From Lasioglossum baleicum (Eukaryota > Arthropoda > Insecta > Hymenoptera > Halictidae), in contig NC_134933.1 in the NCBI RefSeq assembly GCF_051020765.1, positions 18,511,461 to 18,575,460 on the forward strand: 64,000 bases of DNA, read 5' to 3'. Positions 38,101 through 50,604 of the stretch are shown in pieces. Within the stretch, counting starts at the first letter, position 1. The number at the start of each line of letters is the position of its first letter. The notes under the pieces are model-generated. The model was given only the letters and a program-made list of their open reading frames with translations. It searched no databases and was not told the DNA's origin. The translations under genes and the position numbers were made by a program.

Positions 38101-38760
38101 ACTTGTTGATCCTTCTTGGAATCGAATATAGAGGGTGCCGGGTTACAGAAAGAGGGGTGTGGTGGGACCGTTCTTCGATCAGGTGTTCGGAACAGATTGA
38201 ACAGATTGGCAACACGTGTACGGCCCGGCCGAATTAATCACGCGATTCAGAAAACAAAAGTTCACGCGATAGCACACGCCGACGCGCGACGTAATCTCGG
38301 ATCACTGTCACGACATCTTGCCCGTGCATTAAACGGTTGTTACGCCGTTAAGCCGGCGCGCACGCAACGCGATTAACACGCGCGGTTAACCCGGCCGCGA
38401 TAATTGGTTAAGTTTCGGGTAATTAAGAAGTTCCCGCGGAACGGAAATCTCTCCTGGGCGGGCGGCCCCGACCGATTATGCTAACGAATATGAATCACTT
38501 AGGCCAGTCGATCTCCCCTCCCCTCTTCGCCGAACACACCGACCAGACCCGACAGAATTATGATCAACCGAGATTCTTCGCTCAACTTGCCGATCGATCG
38601 ACTGAGAATTTAAGCTGCACCCCTCCCCGTAAACTTTTAAATTATATCGTTACCTGGTTATCAATTTGAGCCTCGCTCCGTGGATAATAATCTGAAATTT
38701 TTTGCTACTTTTTCATTAGTAAGCTGAAAATAATGCAGGGTAGACCAAGGAGCGTGATAA
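35111..38760. other. No gene seen; foldback half copy and CpG-rich patches
   Basis: Apart from the half MITE at 35.95 kb and a family B end at 37742-37765 (GGACTGCAAATCTTTATGCA), the stretch contains CpG-rich patches at 36.42-36.77 and 38.2-38.6 kb. TTAATTAA words flank the first patch (36411-36418, 36495-36502). No coding similarity. Confidence 0.5.
35950..36045. mobile_element. Half copy (right arm) of the foldback MITE
   Basis: The block AAATTATTTTCTCCTTTTTA followed by GTGCAGTTTAATATAAGCGT and GGTTTTTAAACAG matches the right arm of the 8.5-kb foldback element in the same orientation, with scattered mismatches. The left arm and loop are absent, so this is a truncated or solo-arm copy. Confidence 0.8.
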
Positions 38761-38763
38761 GTA

Positions 38764-39104
38764 GACTGCGGATCTTCATGCAAAATAAAAATGTTCTGCA
38801 TTGATTGTGCGAAGCAGGAATAGAATAAAAATTAATTCCATTCCTTAATGACTTTGTTGCATTAAAAACAACACCACGATATTCTGAAATTTTTCTAATC
38901 CTTTACCGTTTTATATTTCACCCAACCATTTTCTTCATAAATGCGTAAAGATCCACGTTGAGTCACGTTATTTTCGCCAAAAAATCATCCGATCGAACCA
39001 CTAACAGCGTAATAAACTAACAATAAGCTGATTACACTAATTTGTTTAATCTGTCTTAAATTGCATCAACTCATCTTTGTCATAAACGCATGAAAGCTGC
39101 AGTC
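38764..39104. mobile_element. TA-flanked MITE family B copy plus a second family B end
   Basis: The left end GACTGCGGATCTTCATGCA follows TA (38762-38763), and its body aligns with the 25.8-kb copy up to a decayed right end at about 38960. A further right end, CATAAACGCATGAAAGCTGC then AGTC, flanked by TA (39105-39106), closes at 39104. This is either two adjacent copies or one longer 341-bp version. Confidence 0.75.
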
Positions 39105-39980
39105 TAGTAGCAACAATAATCAATCGGCGGTGAATGCAAGTGTTGAAAAGTGCTCGTTAAAAATTCCTCTACAGACCTGAAATCAATTTGGTGAGTCGAA
39201 GGGGTCTCTCGGCGAGCGGAAGGAAATTTCTGCGAGAGTTTCTGCGCGAACTATCCACTTCTGCCAAGTTGAGACGATAGGGGCCTTTCCATTTTGAATT
39301 TTATCGGGCTAGACGATTAGCAATTCTCTCCCCGGGGAATTTCGCCGGAGAAAGTGGCTCGTTCCGATCGGCAATCAATCTTGCCCTCGCAATAATTACA
39401 AGCGGCCAATTGCGAGACGTTGGGGAGCCGGCACTGCGAATCCCGACGCGCTGGTTATTAATTAAACATATTATTAATTAAACATGCTAGTGGAACGAAA
39501 GCTGGCCGAGTCATCGTGTTAATTAAATTTCCAGACGGCGGCGCGGCGTGCGATTGTTCCCTCGTCGTGCCCTCATTCTTTTTTATTCTTCACGTTTCGA
39601 ATCTGATTATCGCGTTTCTGTTCCATCGATAATTATGTATATATGTATATTAAAAGCTTGGGGCCTCGGTTGCGTTCTAGAAGAGAGAGTCCGCTGTGCT
39701 CTGGAGTCTCGGTTCCTTCCTATTAATTGGATATTAATTGCTTCTGGGAAAAAGATTTCACTTTGTAATACCAGGCCGAAGGTTTCTCCCCTTTTTTCTC
39801 TCTTGGGACTCTACTCGCAATCAGATTTGCATCTTGAACGCCCGTTTTTATTAAATTTAGTGTCTTTCGTAGCGGGACTTCGTTTATTCTGAATTTTTAT
39901 TCGGAGCGAGAACGGTTCGTATTATCTTTTATTCGCTCTCCTTTTTAATCGTTTTATTTTTCGTTCCGCTGTTAAATAGA
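39105..39980. other. No gene seen; TTAATTAA cluster
   Basis: At 39456-39485 the word TTATTAATTAAACAT occurs twice in direct repeat, with another TTAATTAA at 39519-39526. These are AT-rich words of the homeodomain-binding kind, next to CpG-rich DNA. No coding similarity. Confidence 0.5.
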
Positions 39981-39982
39981 AA

Positions 39983-40210
39983 CCAGCTTTCTCCAAGCGC
40001 ATCTATTTTTGACAACACTGAAACTAAAATAGAATTCACCAATTCGCCTAGAAAGATGCGCGCGTTCCGTTATTCTATCATGGCAAAATCGTTGGAAAAA
40101 TCGTAGTCCGTCATCTGCTTTCTCCAATCGTTAATTTTTAGTATCAGCGAAAATAAAATGGAATCTAGCGATTTGCCTAGAGAAATACGTGCTTTGCTAT
40201 TCGAACCCGA
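39983..40210. repeat. Tandem duplication, offset 131 bp
   Basis: GCTTTCTCCAAGCG at 39986 recurs as GCTTTCTCCAATCG at 40117, each followed by -ATTTTT-, a GAAA(C/A)TAAAAT word, GAATTC/GAATCT, and a TTCGCCTAGAAAGATGCG / TTTGCCTAGAGAAATACG word. Two clear units. Confidence 0.82.
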
Positions 40211-40414
40211 TAAAATTCTTGCAAATTGGAGCGCGAACGGTACGAAACGAGCGATCAAAATTCGCAGTTCGGCTATCTGCCGAGCAGAAACTTTTCGATC
40301 GGCGGTATCTATCTCACGATTTATGCGACAGCGAAATGCTCGGGGAATTATGACGGAATTCGGTGATACGTGGTCGAGGATGAGATCGCAGGGGATTGTG
40401 GATGTATATGTGTG

Positions 40415-40448
40415 AGGGAGAGAGAGAGGGAGAGGGAGAGGGAGAGGG
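40415..40448. repeat. (GGGAGA)n / GA microsatellite
   Basis: About five GGGAGA/GAGA units. Confidence 0.92.
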
Positions 40449-42345
40449 AACCGGTGATAAACGGGGTAGAGACAGAGAATAGGGTTAATCGATGCTAGAA
40501 TGGGATGGGGAACGAGACTTCGCGATTCCATTTGAATTCCCAGCCACGTAAACCCGACCCCGTCAACTTTCCGACGGTCTCCCGCCCTTTACTGATCATT
40601 ATGGCTCGTCGAACGTGGTTATTACACCGTCGTTAAAGCGGCTGCTAACCGTACAAAGGCGTAGAGCCGCAGGGAGCCTCTTCCACGGAGGAAAATTAAA
40701 CGAGAGAGAGAATTTTCCGACGCCGGAGAAAAATTACGCCGCGATCTCTGACTCTATTTCGGCGGATACCCATTTTCCCTCTTCCCGAGATCCTTTCCAA
40801 GCGGCTCCGACACCCTCCATAGAGAAAATTATGATTATTATATTAGCTCGTCTTTATTACGCGTAATTGGACGTGAGAGAGCCGCGAGTCGGATGAAACC
40901 GCTACGAAACGAGCAGGAGAAAGATGAAACCGTATCCTGAAATGGTTTTATAAATTTCTAGATTGCTGTGCTAAATCGTTCATTTATGTTTCTTCGCTGC
41001 TGGAATGCAAGTGTTTTGCAATGTTGTCTGTTTCGAGTCACTCAATGCGGTTCTATCTTGTTCTGCGTTTATTCAAATCGATGACGGACGAAAGCAAATG
41101 TATTTTAATACTCTAGTGTGAAGAACTGGTCGAATCAAAAAAGCGTAGCCGCAAATCATTTGAGCCGTTTATTTTGAAAGTGGCCCAAGTCCATTTTCGA
41201 GGAAAATCAAGCCAGCAATTTTAATATTTTCATCTCTACGTTATCTTTTCATTCCGAAGCAAATTGTAAGTAATATATGTAAAATCACATAGATTTTGTA
41301 AAAAGGAAATGAGATGGCTGACACGTTCGCTGCCGAGCGACATTTTCAAAAAGGGTTCTACCAGGCCAACAAATTAAAAATATTTTATGACGAGGTGAGA
41401 AAGAAGGATTGTTGGAAATAATTTTATGTATTTTCTTTTACTGTGTACTCTAAAAATTCTTGTTCACTCTGTGTTCATCGTAGTCAGCTTCTTCATCTGA
41501 TCCTCGCGATCTAATTTTCACCCACAGGAAGAATGATGACACTAATGGCAAACGATAGGAACAAAATGTCTCCCGATACTATAACGTGAAAAACTGGAAA
41601 GGAGAAATGAAGATCACGTTACGAAAATGTGTATTTATTTTGTTTTGACTGAAGTCGGCGTTATAGCACGATTTATTCTTAGCTGTTGTGCAGTCGGGGC
41701 AGTTTTATTGGATTTTGGCCATCCCAGAGATAATCACGAAGGAAAGCAAACGTCTCTTGATATTTCAACAGTTGCAAATATGTTGAAATTATAGGAAATC
41801 ACACACACACATACATGTATTTCAAAATGTAGCGCTTACTGACACGTTTATGTAACCGCGCGTTCGTTTCTGGCTCGATCAACGTCAACGCCGGAAAATT
41901 TTCGGACTCAAAGGTTAACGCTTTCCTCGCAGAGTTTCGCATTTACGTCTCCCTTCCGATTCCGCACAATAATCGTAAGGTCGCGGGAGGAACGTGAAAA
42001 TAGTGAACATTTATAAATAGCGTTTGCATTCGCGTCGGAAATAGCGAAGGCTGTATCACCGCGAGCAAGAAAGACAAGACAGCTACGACTCAGGTGCACG
42101 ACTCACGGCCATTCTTTTTCGTTTTTCTCGTTCTCTCAGCTGCCACGTCGCGGCCGGTTTACTATCGCGTACAGTGATTCATTCAGGAGCTTGGTCTTTC
42201 CTAATAATTTATTATTGCCACTGTGAAAATTCACCGAGAGAAGGAAATTACGGCGTCGATGAAACATTCATGCTACGGATCGATTCCGGTATTCTACAAA
42301 GCCCAGCTCTTCTTAAAATATTCTATACGAGCTCGGGAACTATTC
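40449..42345. other. No gene seen
   Basis: Mixed intronic DNA with a short (CA)n tract at 41799-41810. No recognisable coding sequence. Confidence 0.5.
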
Positions 42346-42431
42346 TAACCCACTAATTCTCGGAAAACACGCGAACTCTTTGATTCGCGGCAAGTATTCG
42401 AACTCTTTGATTCCTGGAAAACATTCGAACT
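42346..42431. repeat. 27-bp tandem repeat, about three units
   Basis: GAACTCTTTGATTCGCGGCA -AGTATTC is followed directly by GAACTCTTTGATTCCTGGAA -AACATTC and a partial GAACTA. A preceding partial unit reads CTAATTCTCGGAAAACACGC. Confidence 0.88.
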
Positions 42432-42489
42432 AAAACAATTCACTGCGGCATCGCTCGAGGATTGATCGGCGAAGTCTGAAAATTTGTGA

Positions 42490-42815
42490 CAGACAAACTG
42501 CGTTTTTATTATGTGCGAGAAGGGATTTTTACGATTCCGATTGCTAGAATTTGAAAAATCTCATAGTCTATCTATCATTGTTACATTCATTTCGGGAGCC
42601 GTTGTTACTTCGGATACAAGCTGTGCTAAAGGCAATTCCAAATAAAATATTGATACGAGAGCAATTTAGCTGTAGTAGATAGAGAAATCCAAGAATTTCC
42701 AAATCTATTAGAAGTGTGCACAGTAATCGGTTTATGCTAACATTTTTATTATCTGCGAGGAAGCATTTTTACAATTTCAATTCTCAGAATTTCGAGCCCG
42801 AAGTTTTACCAGCTT
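42490..42815. repeat. Diverged duplication, offset 240 bp
   Basis: TTTTTATTATGTGCGAGAAG at 42503 recurs as TTTTTATTATCTGCGAGGAA at 42743. Each is followed by an -ATTTTTAC(G/A)AT- word and an (T/C)AGAATTT word. Confidence 0.7.
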
Positions 42816-42832
42816 ACTATATTGTCAATCTA

Positions 42833-42960
42833 TTAGGTTGTTGCATATGAAATGTCCGATTTTAGAATGTAAATGTTGCAATACGTTTTGATAAAAAAAA
42901 TACTATTACGTCACTTTGAAGTACAAAGCTTACGACCCTATCTTCAATTTTAATTTACAC
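42833..42960 (+). mobile_element. Mariner-like element end
   Basis: After TA (42831-42832), TTAGGTTGTTGCATATGAAA then TGTCCGATTTTAGAATG forms a typical mariner-like 5' terminal repeat, the best of the copies in this window (others at 18.0 and 23.5 kb). The 3' end and a transposase frame are not seen, so the copy is truncated or non-autonomous. A weak relative (TTTATCCGATTTTAGAATGC) lies near 46118. Confidence 0.72.
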
Positions 42961-44400
42961 ATACATATTTTCAATAATGAAATCACGATAACAGTAATAT
43001 TTATTCACTTATAAAAATAAACAAGTTGATTACATATTTAATGGTAATGTTGAAAACAAAATTTATCAAATAAACGCTCCTTCATGCACTCTCATTTCTT
43101 CATTTCACACAACCAAATTCAACTAATTTATTTTGCCACTCACTCATTATGTTTCTTTCCCATTCTCACTACACGTACCCACACAAAATTTTCGTGGAAG
43201 TATTTTGAAATAAATAGAATCTTGTAGCAGGAGTAGTGTTGCTATAATCAGGAGAAAGATTCAAGAATTTTGAGTTGTGTTAGACGTGTACAGGATGATC
43301 GGTGTGTCCTCAGTCTCAATTAGGATCTCCCTCGATCTTCACTATCCGCATGGAAGCCGCTCGTTCATGGATCGCTGGCTCTCCTCGATCAATCGCGCGT
43401 GCCACGCCGTAAACATTCTTCCGTTAAACCCTCCAGACGAGGGGGTTGCTGTTTACTCTGCCCTTCGGCTAACTTTGCAACTGCTTCGTCACCGATGACC
43501 TAAATAGCTTCCACGACGATCGCGGTCTTGATCGCTGTTTATCAGTTTCCTGATGAAGGATTTACTGCAGCTCCGCGTAGCTTGCAGCGCGACTTCGAAA
43601 ATCTGTTTTCGAAACTCTCGCTCGATCCGATCGACCCTTCGAAATCTATTTCGGTCCAGACAATAGCACGCTCATCAAAATGATCACATCTTTTCGACTT
43701 TTCCATTCCAATCTCTCGTAAAGCATCGTCGAGTATCTCTCTTTGTAGTTTTTTTATTTAATTGATTCATTTGTTTAATTGAATCATTATAATTTCCAGC
43801 ACGATCGCAATTTCGATGTAAGAAAAATATGTTTATGTTCTCTAAAGATGGATAAATCTGTTCAGCAACTTTAAAATTAATGCGTTCGTTCGTTTCGCGT
43901 TAAAAAAAATCTGGAAGGTCGCATAATTTTGCAAGCGTCAAATTCGATTGTCTCATAAGGCACGAGGAGGTGTTCCGTATGAAATCTGTCGGATTTTCGG
44001 AGACTCCATAGTCGCTTTGAATTCTCGTCAGGAAAGGAGCTCGCCTTTCCGGGACCCTATTATCCGATTAATCAGGAAGTTCACTTCTCGCGCGTTGCCG
44101 CTTATAGTAGTTCGTCGACAGGGGATGATCGCTAGACCCGCCGCCCCCAATTATTCCTAATCTGTTCGCGGAATTATCTGGCCGCGAGCTTCCCTCGAAT
44201 ATTCATTCATTGTGCCGAGTGAAGCGCAGCTGATTACGTGTCTCGTCTCCCATTTCTCGCGATTACGTCGGAAATTCGTCGACCGATCCAGAGGCGGATT
44301 CATCCATTTCGAACATCAAATGGATCTAGGAAATTATTTAGGCTCCCAACTCACATTGGAACCGAGAACGTGGCTTGGCGTTCATACGTCGAGTCTCTGT
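42961..44400. other. No gene seen
   Basis: AT-rich to 43.25 kb, then CpG-richer. Frames of at most 73 codons. Confidence 0.5.
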
Positions 44401-44650
44401 AGCATTCACAGCTTTATTAATTAATTTTTTCAAACATATTTTTGAAGGTGCCACATGAAGATGAAATTGTGTATGCTTGCAATTCGCATTGTAGCTGAGA
44501 AAGTACAATAGGTTGGAGTTGATATAAGAAGTCTCTGTTAATTCTCAGGGCCTTTCTACAATTATGTAAATTTGAAGATACTTAAGAGTGTTCGCAGCTT
44601 TATCAATCAATCATTTCAAACACATTTCTAAGAGTGTAGCAGATATGTTA
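44401..44650. repeat. Tandem duplication, offset 186 bp
   Basis: CACAGCTTTATTAATTAATT at 44408 is repeated as CGCAGCTTTATCAATCAATC at 44594, followed by -TTTCAAACATATTT / -TTTCAAACACATTT. Confidence 0.78.
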
Positions 44651-47600
44651 GTCTTTCTGTGATTTCGAATGTAACAGCTGTCCACGTACTTTATTTTGAT
44701 ACTCGGTGTCAAAATAGACCAGGGTTAGTATAGCCATTATTATCGTACGGTTTTGTTGAAGCAGTAATATGCAGTTAGCTTAGAAAATTATAGAGCGCGT
44801 GTTCGAGAAGCGTTTTCGAGAGAAGGACAATGAAGTTATACCGTAATTACTGAGGTAACTGGACGGGCGATTAGCGGAAGAGATTTAATGTGCGCGCCGC
44901 TGTTCAAAATTGGGTGCTGTGGTTGCAAAACAAACACAGCGTTACTTGGGAAAATCAATGTTTTTATTGCAAATATTATTCTGTTAATGCAACGATACGG
45001 TGCTTGATTCTAATGCGATGTTAAAGTTATTGATAGACCGTGGATGTGCGAGCAAATTTCCTGGACAAAGTTTCAGAAGTGCATTTTCTCCTAGGATAGT
45101 GTTTTTCCTAGAAAATCCAGTTCAAACTCTCTACTAAATATCTACTAAATAAATAATAAACGATCTACTAAATAAATAATATTAACACTCGAATCACCGG
45201 AAATTTTCAATACAGGCCCAGACAAAAAGAGTTGTAAACCATTAAAAATTTTCCCCATTGTTCTAATTGCAACTTTTCGGAAAACTTGTTTTACATCAGC
45301 CAGGAAACTAATCCTTCTAATCCTAAATGATTGTTTAATGTGACAGACTGTACATTAAAATCATTGTTTAATCTGAACACATGATTGTGCCAGCCATAAC
45401 CGTGACCCACATGAACACGTCGGACAATTGAAATAAAGATGACGGTGACTGAGAGTAGAGGGGACCATTAAAAAGCGATCCGTCCGCGCGCCTTATTACC
45501 AACTCCGCGCTAATTTATGGAAATATGACTGGTCGTGATTAATGCGAGGGTGCCGCCGGGATCGGCTAAGGAATTCGTTTAGCCCGTTGACCTAATTTGT
45601 CACCGATTTCCTCGTTCCCGGTCGACTCGGGGATCGATTTGGTCGCGTGTCACGGCGACACCGTGCGTGTCACGCGGCGATTACGAGGCGGACACGCGTT
45701 CCCTCCGGTCTCACGGTGAGAATGCGCTTTATTTTCGTACAACTCGAACTGTCCAACCCCGATCTGGAGAGAGAGAGAGAGGGATTCTCGTCTTTTAATA
45801 GATCCTCGTTGCATCCCGGTGGCAGAGTCTCTGGCTTCGACGCCTGCCGGGACCTCGGGAAACAGCCGGACACGCGTCACACTCGCTAAAATACGCGGTT
45901 TCAGCGAAAAGTTCCGGAACTAGATCGAATTTGATTGTTCGGCGGTCGACGTGGATACCTCTCGCCTCGATACAGGACAAATAGCACGTTTGAAACCTCT
46001 GCGAACCACCAGCACACTCCAATTCCGCAATCTCGTTTAACCACTGTCGATTCCATCCGAACACAAACTTTTCCTCTACATTCTAATTTTTCTTGCTGAG
46101 ATATATAAATGATCGTTTATCCGATTTTAGAATGCACATATTATGCAGCGTTTAGAACGAGAATTCAAGTTTCAAGTTTAATCCACATACATTGTAAAAA
46201 ATCAAATAAGAACACAGTCAGTTTTGAGAAAGGATTCCACTGTTCAATTGAATAGTTCTGCGAATATGTGTTACTGCGGATTATCTAATACTTTAACTGC
46301 AATAAACAATACAATTTCTACATAAAGATATTGTTTGTCATTGTATCTTATAATTATACTGGGTGCTTCTTTCTTTTGCACGGTAGAGTAGATCATTTTA
46401 AGGAACACAGTTGGTGTTATTACGAATTGATGTCTGACGATTAAATCGTTCATTCCTGAGTGCAAACCCTAAATTTCAGGGCCAGGGAAAATTCGTCAGG
46501 CTGCAAACCAGGTGTCCGAATTAATCTTACAATTAGTGCCATTTCGAAGCTGCTTCAAAACGCTAATTTTAAAACAATGTCGCGAGCGATCGACATCGCC
46601 GAACTCGATAAAATGAATATACAGTATAGTTGGAAGTTCACTCGAAATAGCCTCAACAATGGAACGAGAATCGCGTTATAGACACGTCCGAGGGAAAAAA
46701 GAATTCAGCCGCTGCCGGAACGTGTGCTAAATCGCGACGCGCTGTCGGGAGTGTCTCCCGCTAAACTCGCCGGGAAGGACATTCTGTCAGAGACTGTGGG
46801 GGGAAAGTTTTCTCGCTTTTCAGCGAACGATTCGTCGCTTCGGCGACGGGAGTTTTCGTGCCCGGGACAGTTTGATTCAAGTTAATTTCACTCGGCGGAG
46901 TTCGGTTCGGTTAATCCGATAGTTTCGAGAGCAAACTTCCTGCCTTTCTTCTCGCAGCTCGTTAACCGTCAGTACGGAGCACCGTGCAATATCTTATCGG
47001 TATTTCTGCTTGAATTTTATAGGTCCAATATTGACAGCCGGGACTCGATTACCGTGTTCGCATTAATTCGCCGAGTTAGACCTCTCGACGGAGTTGTGCT
47101 GTTTTATTTTCTGCTAGGTTTCGTATTCTGCTCTCGTTGCGTCTTCATTCATTCATTCTGGAAATAATGAGTTTGATTATTTTATTTAAATGTTTCCGAC
47201 TTCAAATTATCGTGCAAATATTGACAATCTCTCGGGAAATTTAGTATTCGGCGAATGCGTCTCAGTGAACGAGTCTGATCCGTCACGCTCCGAGGTGAAA
47301 CGCCACTCGGGTAAACTCGAGGGAGCCGAGTTTAACCGAGCGAGTGAGAAACAGATAGGCGTGCAATCGCCATAGAAGTCTTGTTTTGATGGTATCATAA
47401 TTGATGGTATAAAGATATAAGAATGATTGAATTGATTTTTATTATTATAAGAAGGTTTTAATCATTGTTCTATGTTTTAAAACATTTTAACTAACCTTCA
47501 TTACTGCTAGGTTATTAGCGACATCGTAAAATATGTCAGTATATACTACACTATTTGTTGCTTGAAAATCGGTGCAGAAAAAAACGAATCGAGTGTATGT

Positions 47601-50172
47601 TCCGCAGCATCGATGGTGGGGTGGAAATCGATCGCGAAGGAAGTGTTTGCATCTTGTTGCCGTCCACGGCTCGTTTGATAATGCGGCACGCGGCCCGGCT
47701 CGATAAAAACGGAGTGTGGCTTGCTCCTCGAGCTTTGTTTGCGAACACGCTCGGCTCGGCTCGGCTCGGCTTGTCTCGGCTTTGCTTGCGGGAGAGAGAG
47801 AGAGAGAGAGGCCGGCCCGTTTCATCGGCCGCAAATGGAACGGCCGCGGCCGGTGTAATGAAAGTGTCATAAAATTAAAAGAGCCTCCAATGGAAAACAT
47901 TTCCTGGCCGGCATTGTCGTCGCGCGGCTAAATGCGGCGTCCGACGGAAACGCCTCTGTCCAGCCGTGGGAAAATTTCAGAACGACGCTGAATGTATCTC
48001 AGACTCCTCCGGAAAGAGGAAACCAAGTAATTGTGCATAATCTCGACGCGAAAGTAGAGCGTTCGCATCTCCGGTTCCCGGACACACAGATCGCAAAAAT
48101 CTTCCTTTCTAATTAACCCTTAACTTGTATACTGGATTTTTATGCATTTTATTGATGATTTTATGCACTGAAAAATATAAAACATCTTAGTTAGAATATC
48201 GTTATGTTGTTTTCAATGTAAAAACACTATTATAAGAGATGTAATAAATGTTTATTTAACCACTGCTTCCCACAATCGATTCAGAACATTTTTATATATT
48301 TATGTCTATACTCAGGACCCCAACGAGACTTCTCTGCTACATCTTTTCGGTTGGCGAGGAAGTAATTTCGGTATTTTAAGGTGTTAAAAAGGCCTTGATA
48401 TTTCGTAATCTGAACAAACATTGTACCGTTTAAGGGTTAAGTATGCGTAGTAAGTGATCAATGCTCGCTTCAATCAGTAGAACCAGTGCGTGGATTTTTC
48501 CAAGCGATTTTCAGTGATCTTCAAAATGTTCAGCAAAAGACGCGAGAAGGTTTTTCGCGGTTTAATGTATCCCGTGACGTTTGAAATCTATTTTCTCAAA
48601 ATTCCAGTCTTCAATTTTTCATCGCTCGCAGGGATGTATTTTCCACCCTCGCGGAAATAAATTTGAATCCATTAGATTCGGTCGTTAGCGTGACCACGAG
48701 AAGAAACGGCGCCAAATAAAAAAAAAAAAAGAAAAGAATGAGAGAGATCGGGTGGATGAATGGTCCTCCAACGAATTTTCCTCTCGCAGCTGCGGCTCGG
48801 GCTATAATAAAGGGGATTAATTAGAGGCTCGCGAACCCTCGGAGCCATTTTCGGAAAAATTGATCGAACCAATCGACGCTGAGCACCTCTCTCACGAATT
48901 CGTTGCAGACGTATGTTCACTGTTTCGAGGTATTCATTCGACGATGCGATGATTCTCGTGGCTAATGACAGGAACCGGTCGTAATCGTTTAAGCCTGAAG
49001 AATCGGCCAGCCATTCATCTTTATTAAACAATTCGTTCGGAGCCAGAAAAATCTTTCAAGCAGCTTAACGAGTGTGATATACGAACCGAAATGATAATGG
49101 GGAATGTTGGATAATTATCTCTGTGTTTGACGATGATTGATTGGATGATTAGTTACTAAAATAGGTGCCCCGATTTTCTTGTTTCGTACTTCGACAGTGG
49201 ATGCTTTTGCGAATTCTATGACAGTCACAGCTAGATCCGTGTTATTTAGTTATACATTGTTGAAAAGAGTTTATCTTTCGGATTAAAAGCGATCTCAATT
49301 TAGCATATTTGTATTGTTACTAGCGTTTATCACAATTGAACAACGAACTCTCTGGATATAATAATACTTACAATAAATTGCAGGTTAATATGTTCACGAT
49401 TAAATTTGAATACGATACGAACAACATAGAGCATATCAACAATAATACGAAATATATGAACCGTACTGTAATAAATAATAATCCAATGAAATCTCGGTGT
49501 GAATAATTATCACGATCGGACTGCGTGTATTTACGCAGATTAAAATATTGTTCACACAATATTCGAGGAATGTTGTTAAACAGAAGTTTGAATCTCCCAG
49601 CAACGATTGTAAAATAATACAAATAACATGTTCACAGACATATTTTTTCACCGTTTAAAGGATCGATGCTAAAAATTCGAGAATATCCGTTCCACAGTTT
49701 TTGTTTCGAATTCCATTATGGGCGGAGCAGCGGTCTGGAAATAAAAGCATCATTTAAAAATTTTCCGGAAAATTGTTGCGTCCCGTGCAACGTTGAAACG
49801 ATCAATGTTTTCGCGGATTCCAGTTTCCGCACAGTTATCGACGGGTGGTTCGATCAACGGCGCGAAACGGGTTATTTACGATGAACGGTGCGTCGACGGG
49901 ACCGAGGTTTTAGGCGAGCTTAACGCGCGTTTAGGCGACGAGCATTCCCGGTGACCGTCAAGGAAGGCTTCTCTAAAGATAGATCTCTAATCCGCACGGT
50001 TCCCGCTAGATTCTAAACTCGTTGCTGTCGCGTGCCCCGGCTACAAATGCGTGCAAACCGTCCCATTCGACGGGAAGAACGTTCTCCTTGAACTCGGTGT
50101 CTGATCATGGCTGGACCTTTCTACTGCGCTCGGCTGCCAATCAACACCACTCTTCGATCATCGCTAGCTTCA
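44651..50172. other. No gene seen; simple repeats only
   Basis: Mixed intronic DNA with a (GA)n tract at 45768-45782, a (CTCGG)n and (GA)n pair at 47748-47810, an A-rich tract at 48715-48735 and CpG-rich patches at 45.5-46.0, 46.7-47.0 and 47.6-47.95 kb. No domain or splice-supported exon is recognised. Confidence 0.5.
47748..47810. repeat. (CTCGG)n pentanucleotide followed by (GA)n microsatellite
   Basis: Four to five CTCGG units at 47748-47769, an interrupted copy, then about ten GA units at 47791-47810. Confidence 0.92.
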
Positions 50173-50452
50173 GGCGGTAGACTCGTTTCCAGGATTGCAA
50201 GGGTACGGGATTCTCGTTCTCATTTCTCGATAATACAAAAATGGGGGTTACCAATAGTCAAAAACGCTAGATAAAAGATCGATCTAGAGCGCTATCGCCC
50301 TCAAAAGTCCCATTTTTTCGTTCACGAGGCGTAATTCGCATTATTCGGAAGCTATTTTCATAGCTACATGCTACCGAATAATGTAAATTACGCCTCGTAA
50401 ACGAAAAAATAGGACTTTCGAAAAATAGGACTACTGAAAAACCCCATTTTTT
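50173..50452. mobile_element. Palindromic MITE family A, copy 2 (right end truncated)
   Basis: It begins GGCGGTAGACTCGTTTCCAG, then GATTGCAAGGGT, TTCTCATTTCTCGATAATAC, and AGTCAAAAACGCTAGATAAA, all shared with the copy at 19.5 kb. A near-perfect inner palindrome (about 50306-50352 and 50372-50417) is built on AGTCC-ATTTTTTCGTT and ACGAGGCGTAAT. The right outer arm stops after CTACTGAAAAACCCCATTTT at about 50452, exactly where a different repeat (50453-50604) begins. Confidence 0.87.
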
Positions 50453-50604
50453 TGACGATTGATAATCGTTAATCGCAATTAACGAAGTATTTAATCGTTA
50501 ACCACAATTAACGACTAAACGAGGAGATTAATTGTTAATTGCGATTAACGATTGAAGTAGAAATTTAGTCGTCAATCGTTGATTAAATTTTTGCCCAACT
50601 CTGC
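50453..50604 (-). mobile_element. hAT-like MITE remnant ending in CAGAGTTGGGCAA
   Basis: On the complement it starts CAGAGTTGGGCAAAAATTTA and contains repeated AATCGTTAATCGCAATTAAC-type words (50467-50560), a texture common in insect non-autonomous hAT elements. Only one end is present; the other appears lost at the junction with the palindromic MITE at 50452. Confidence 0.7.
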
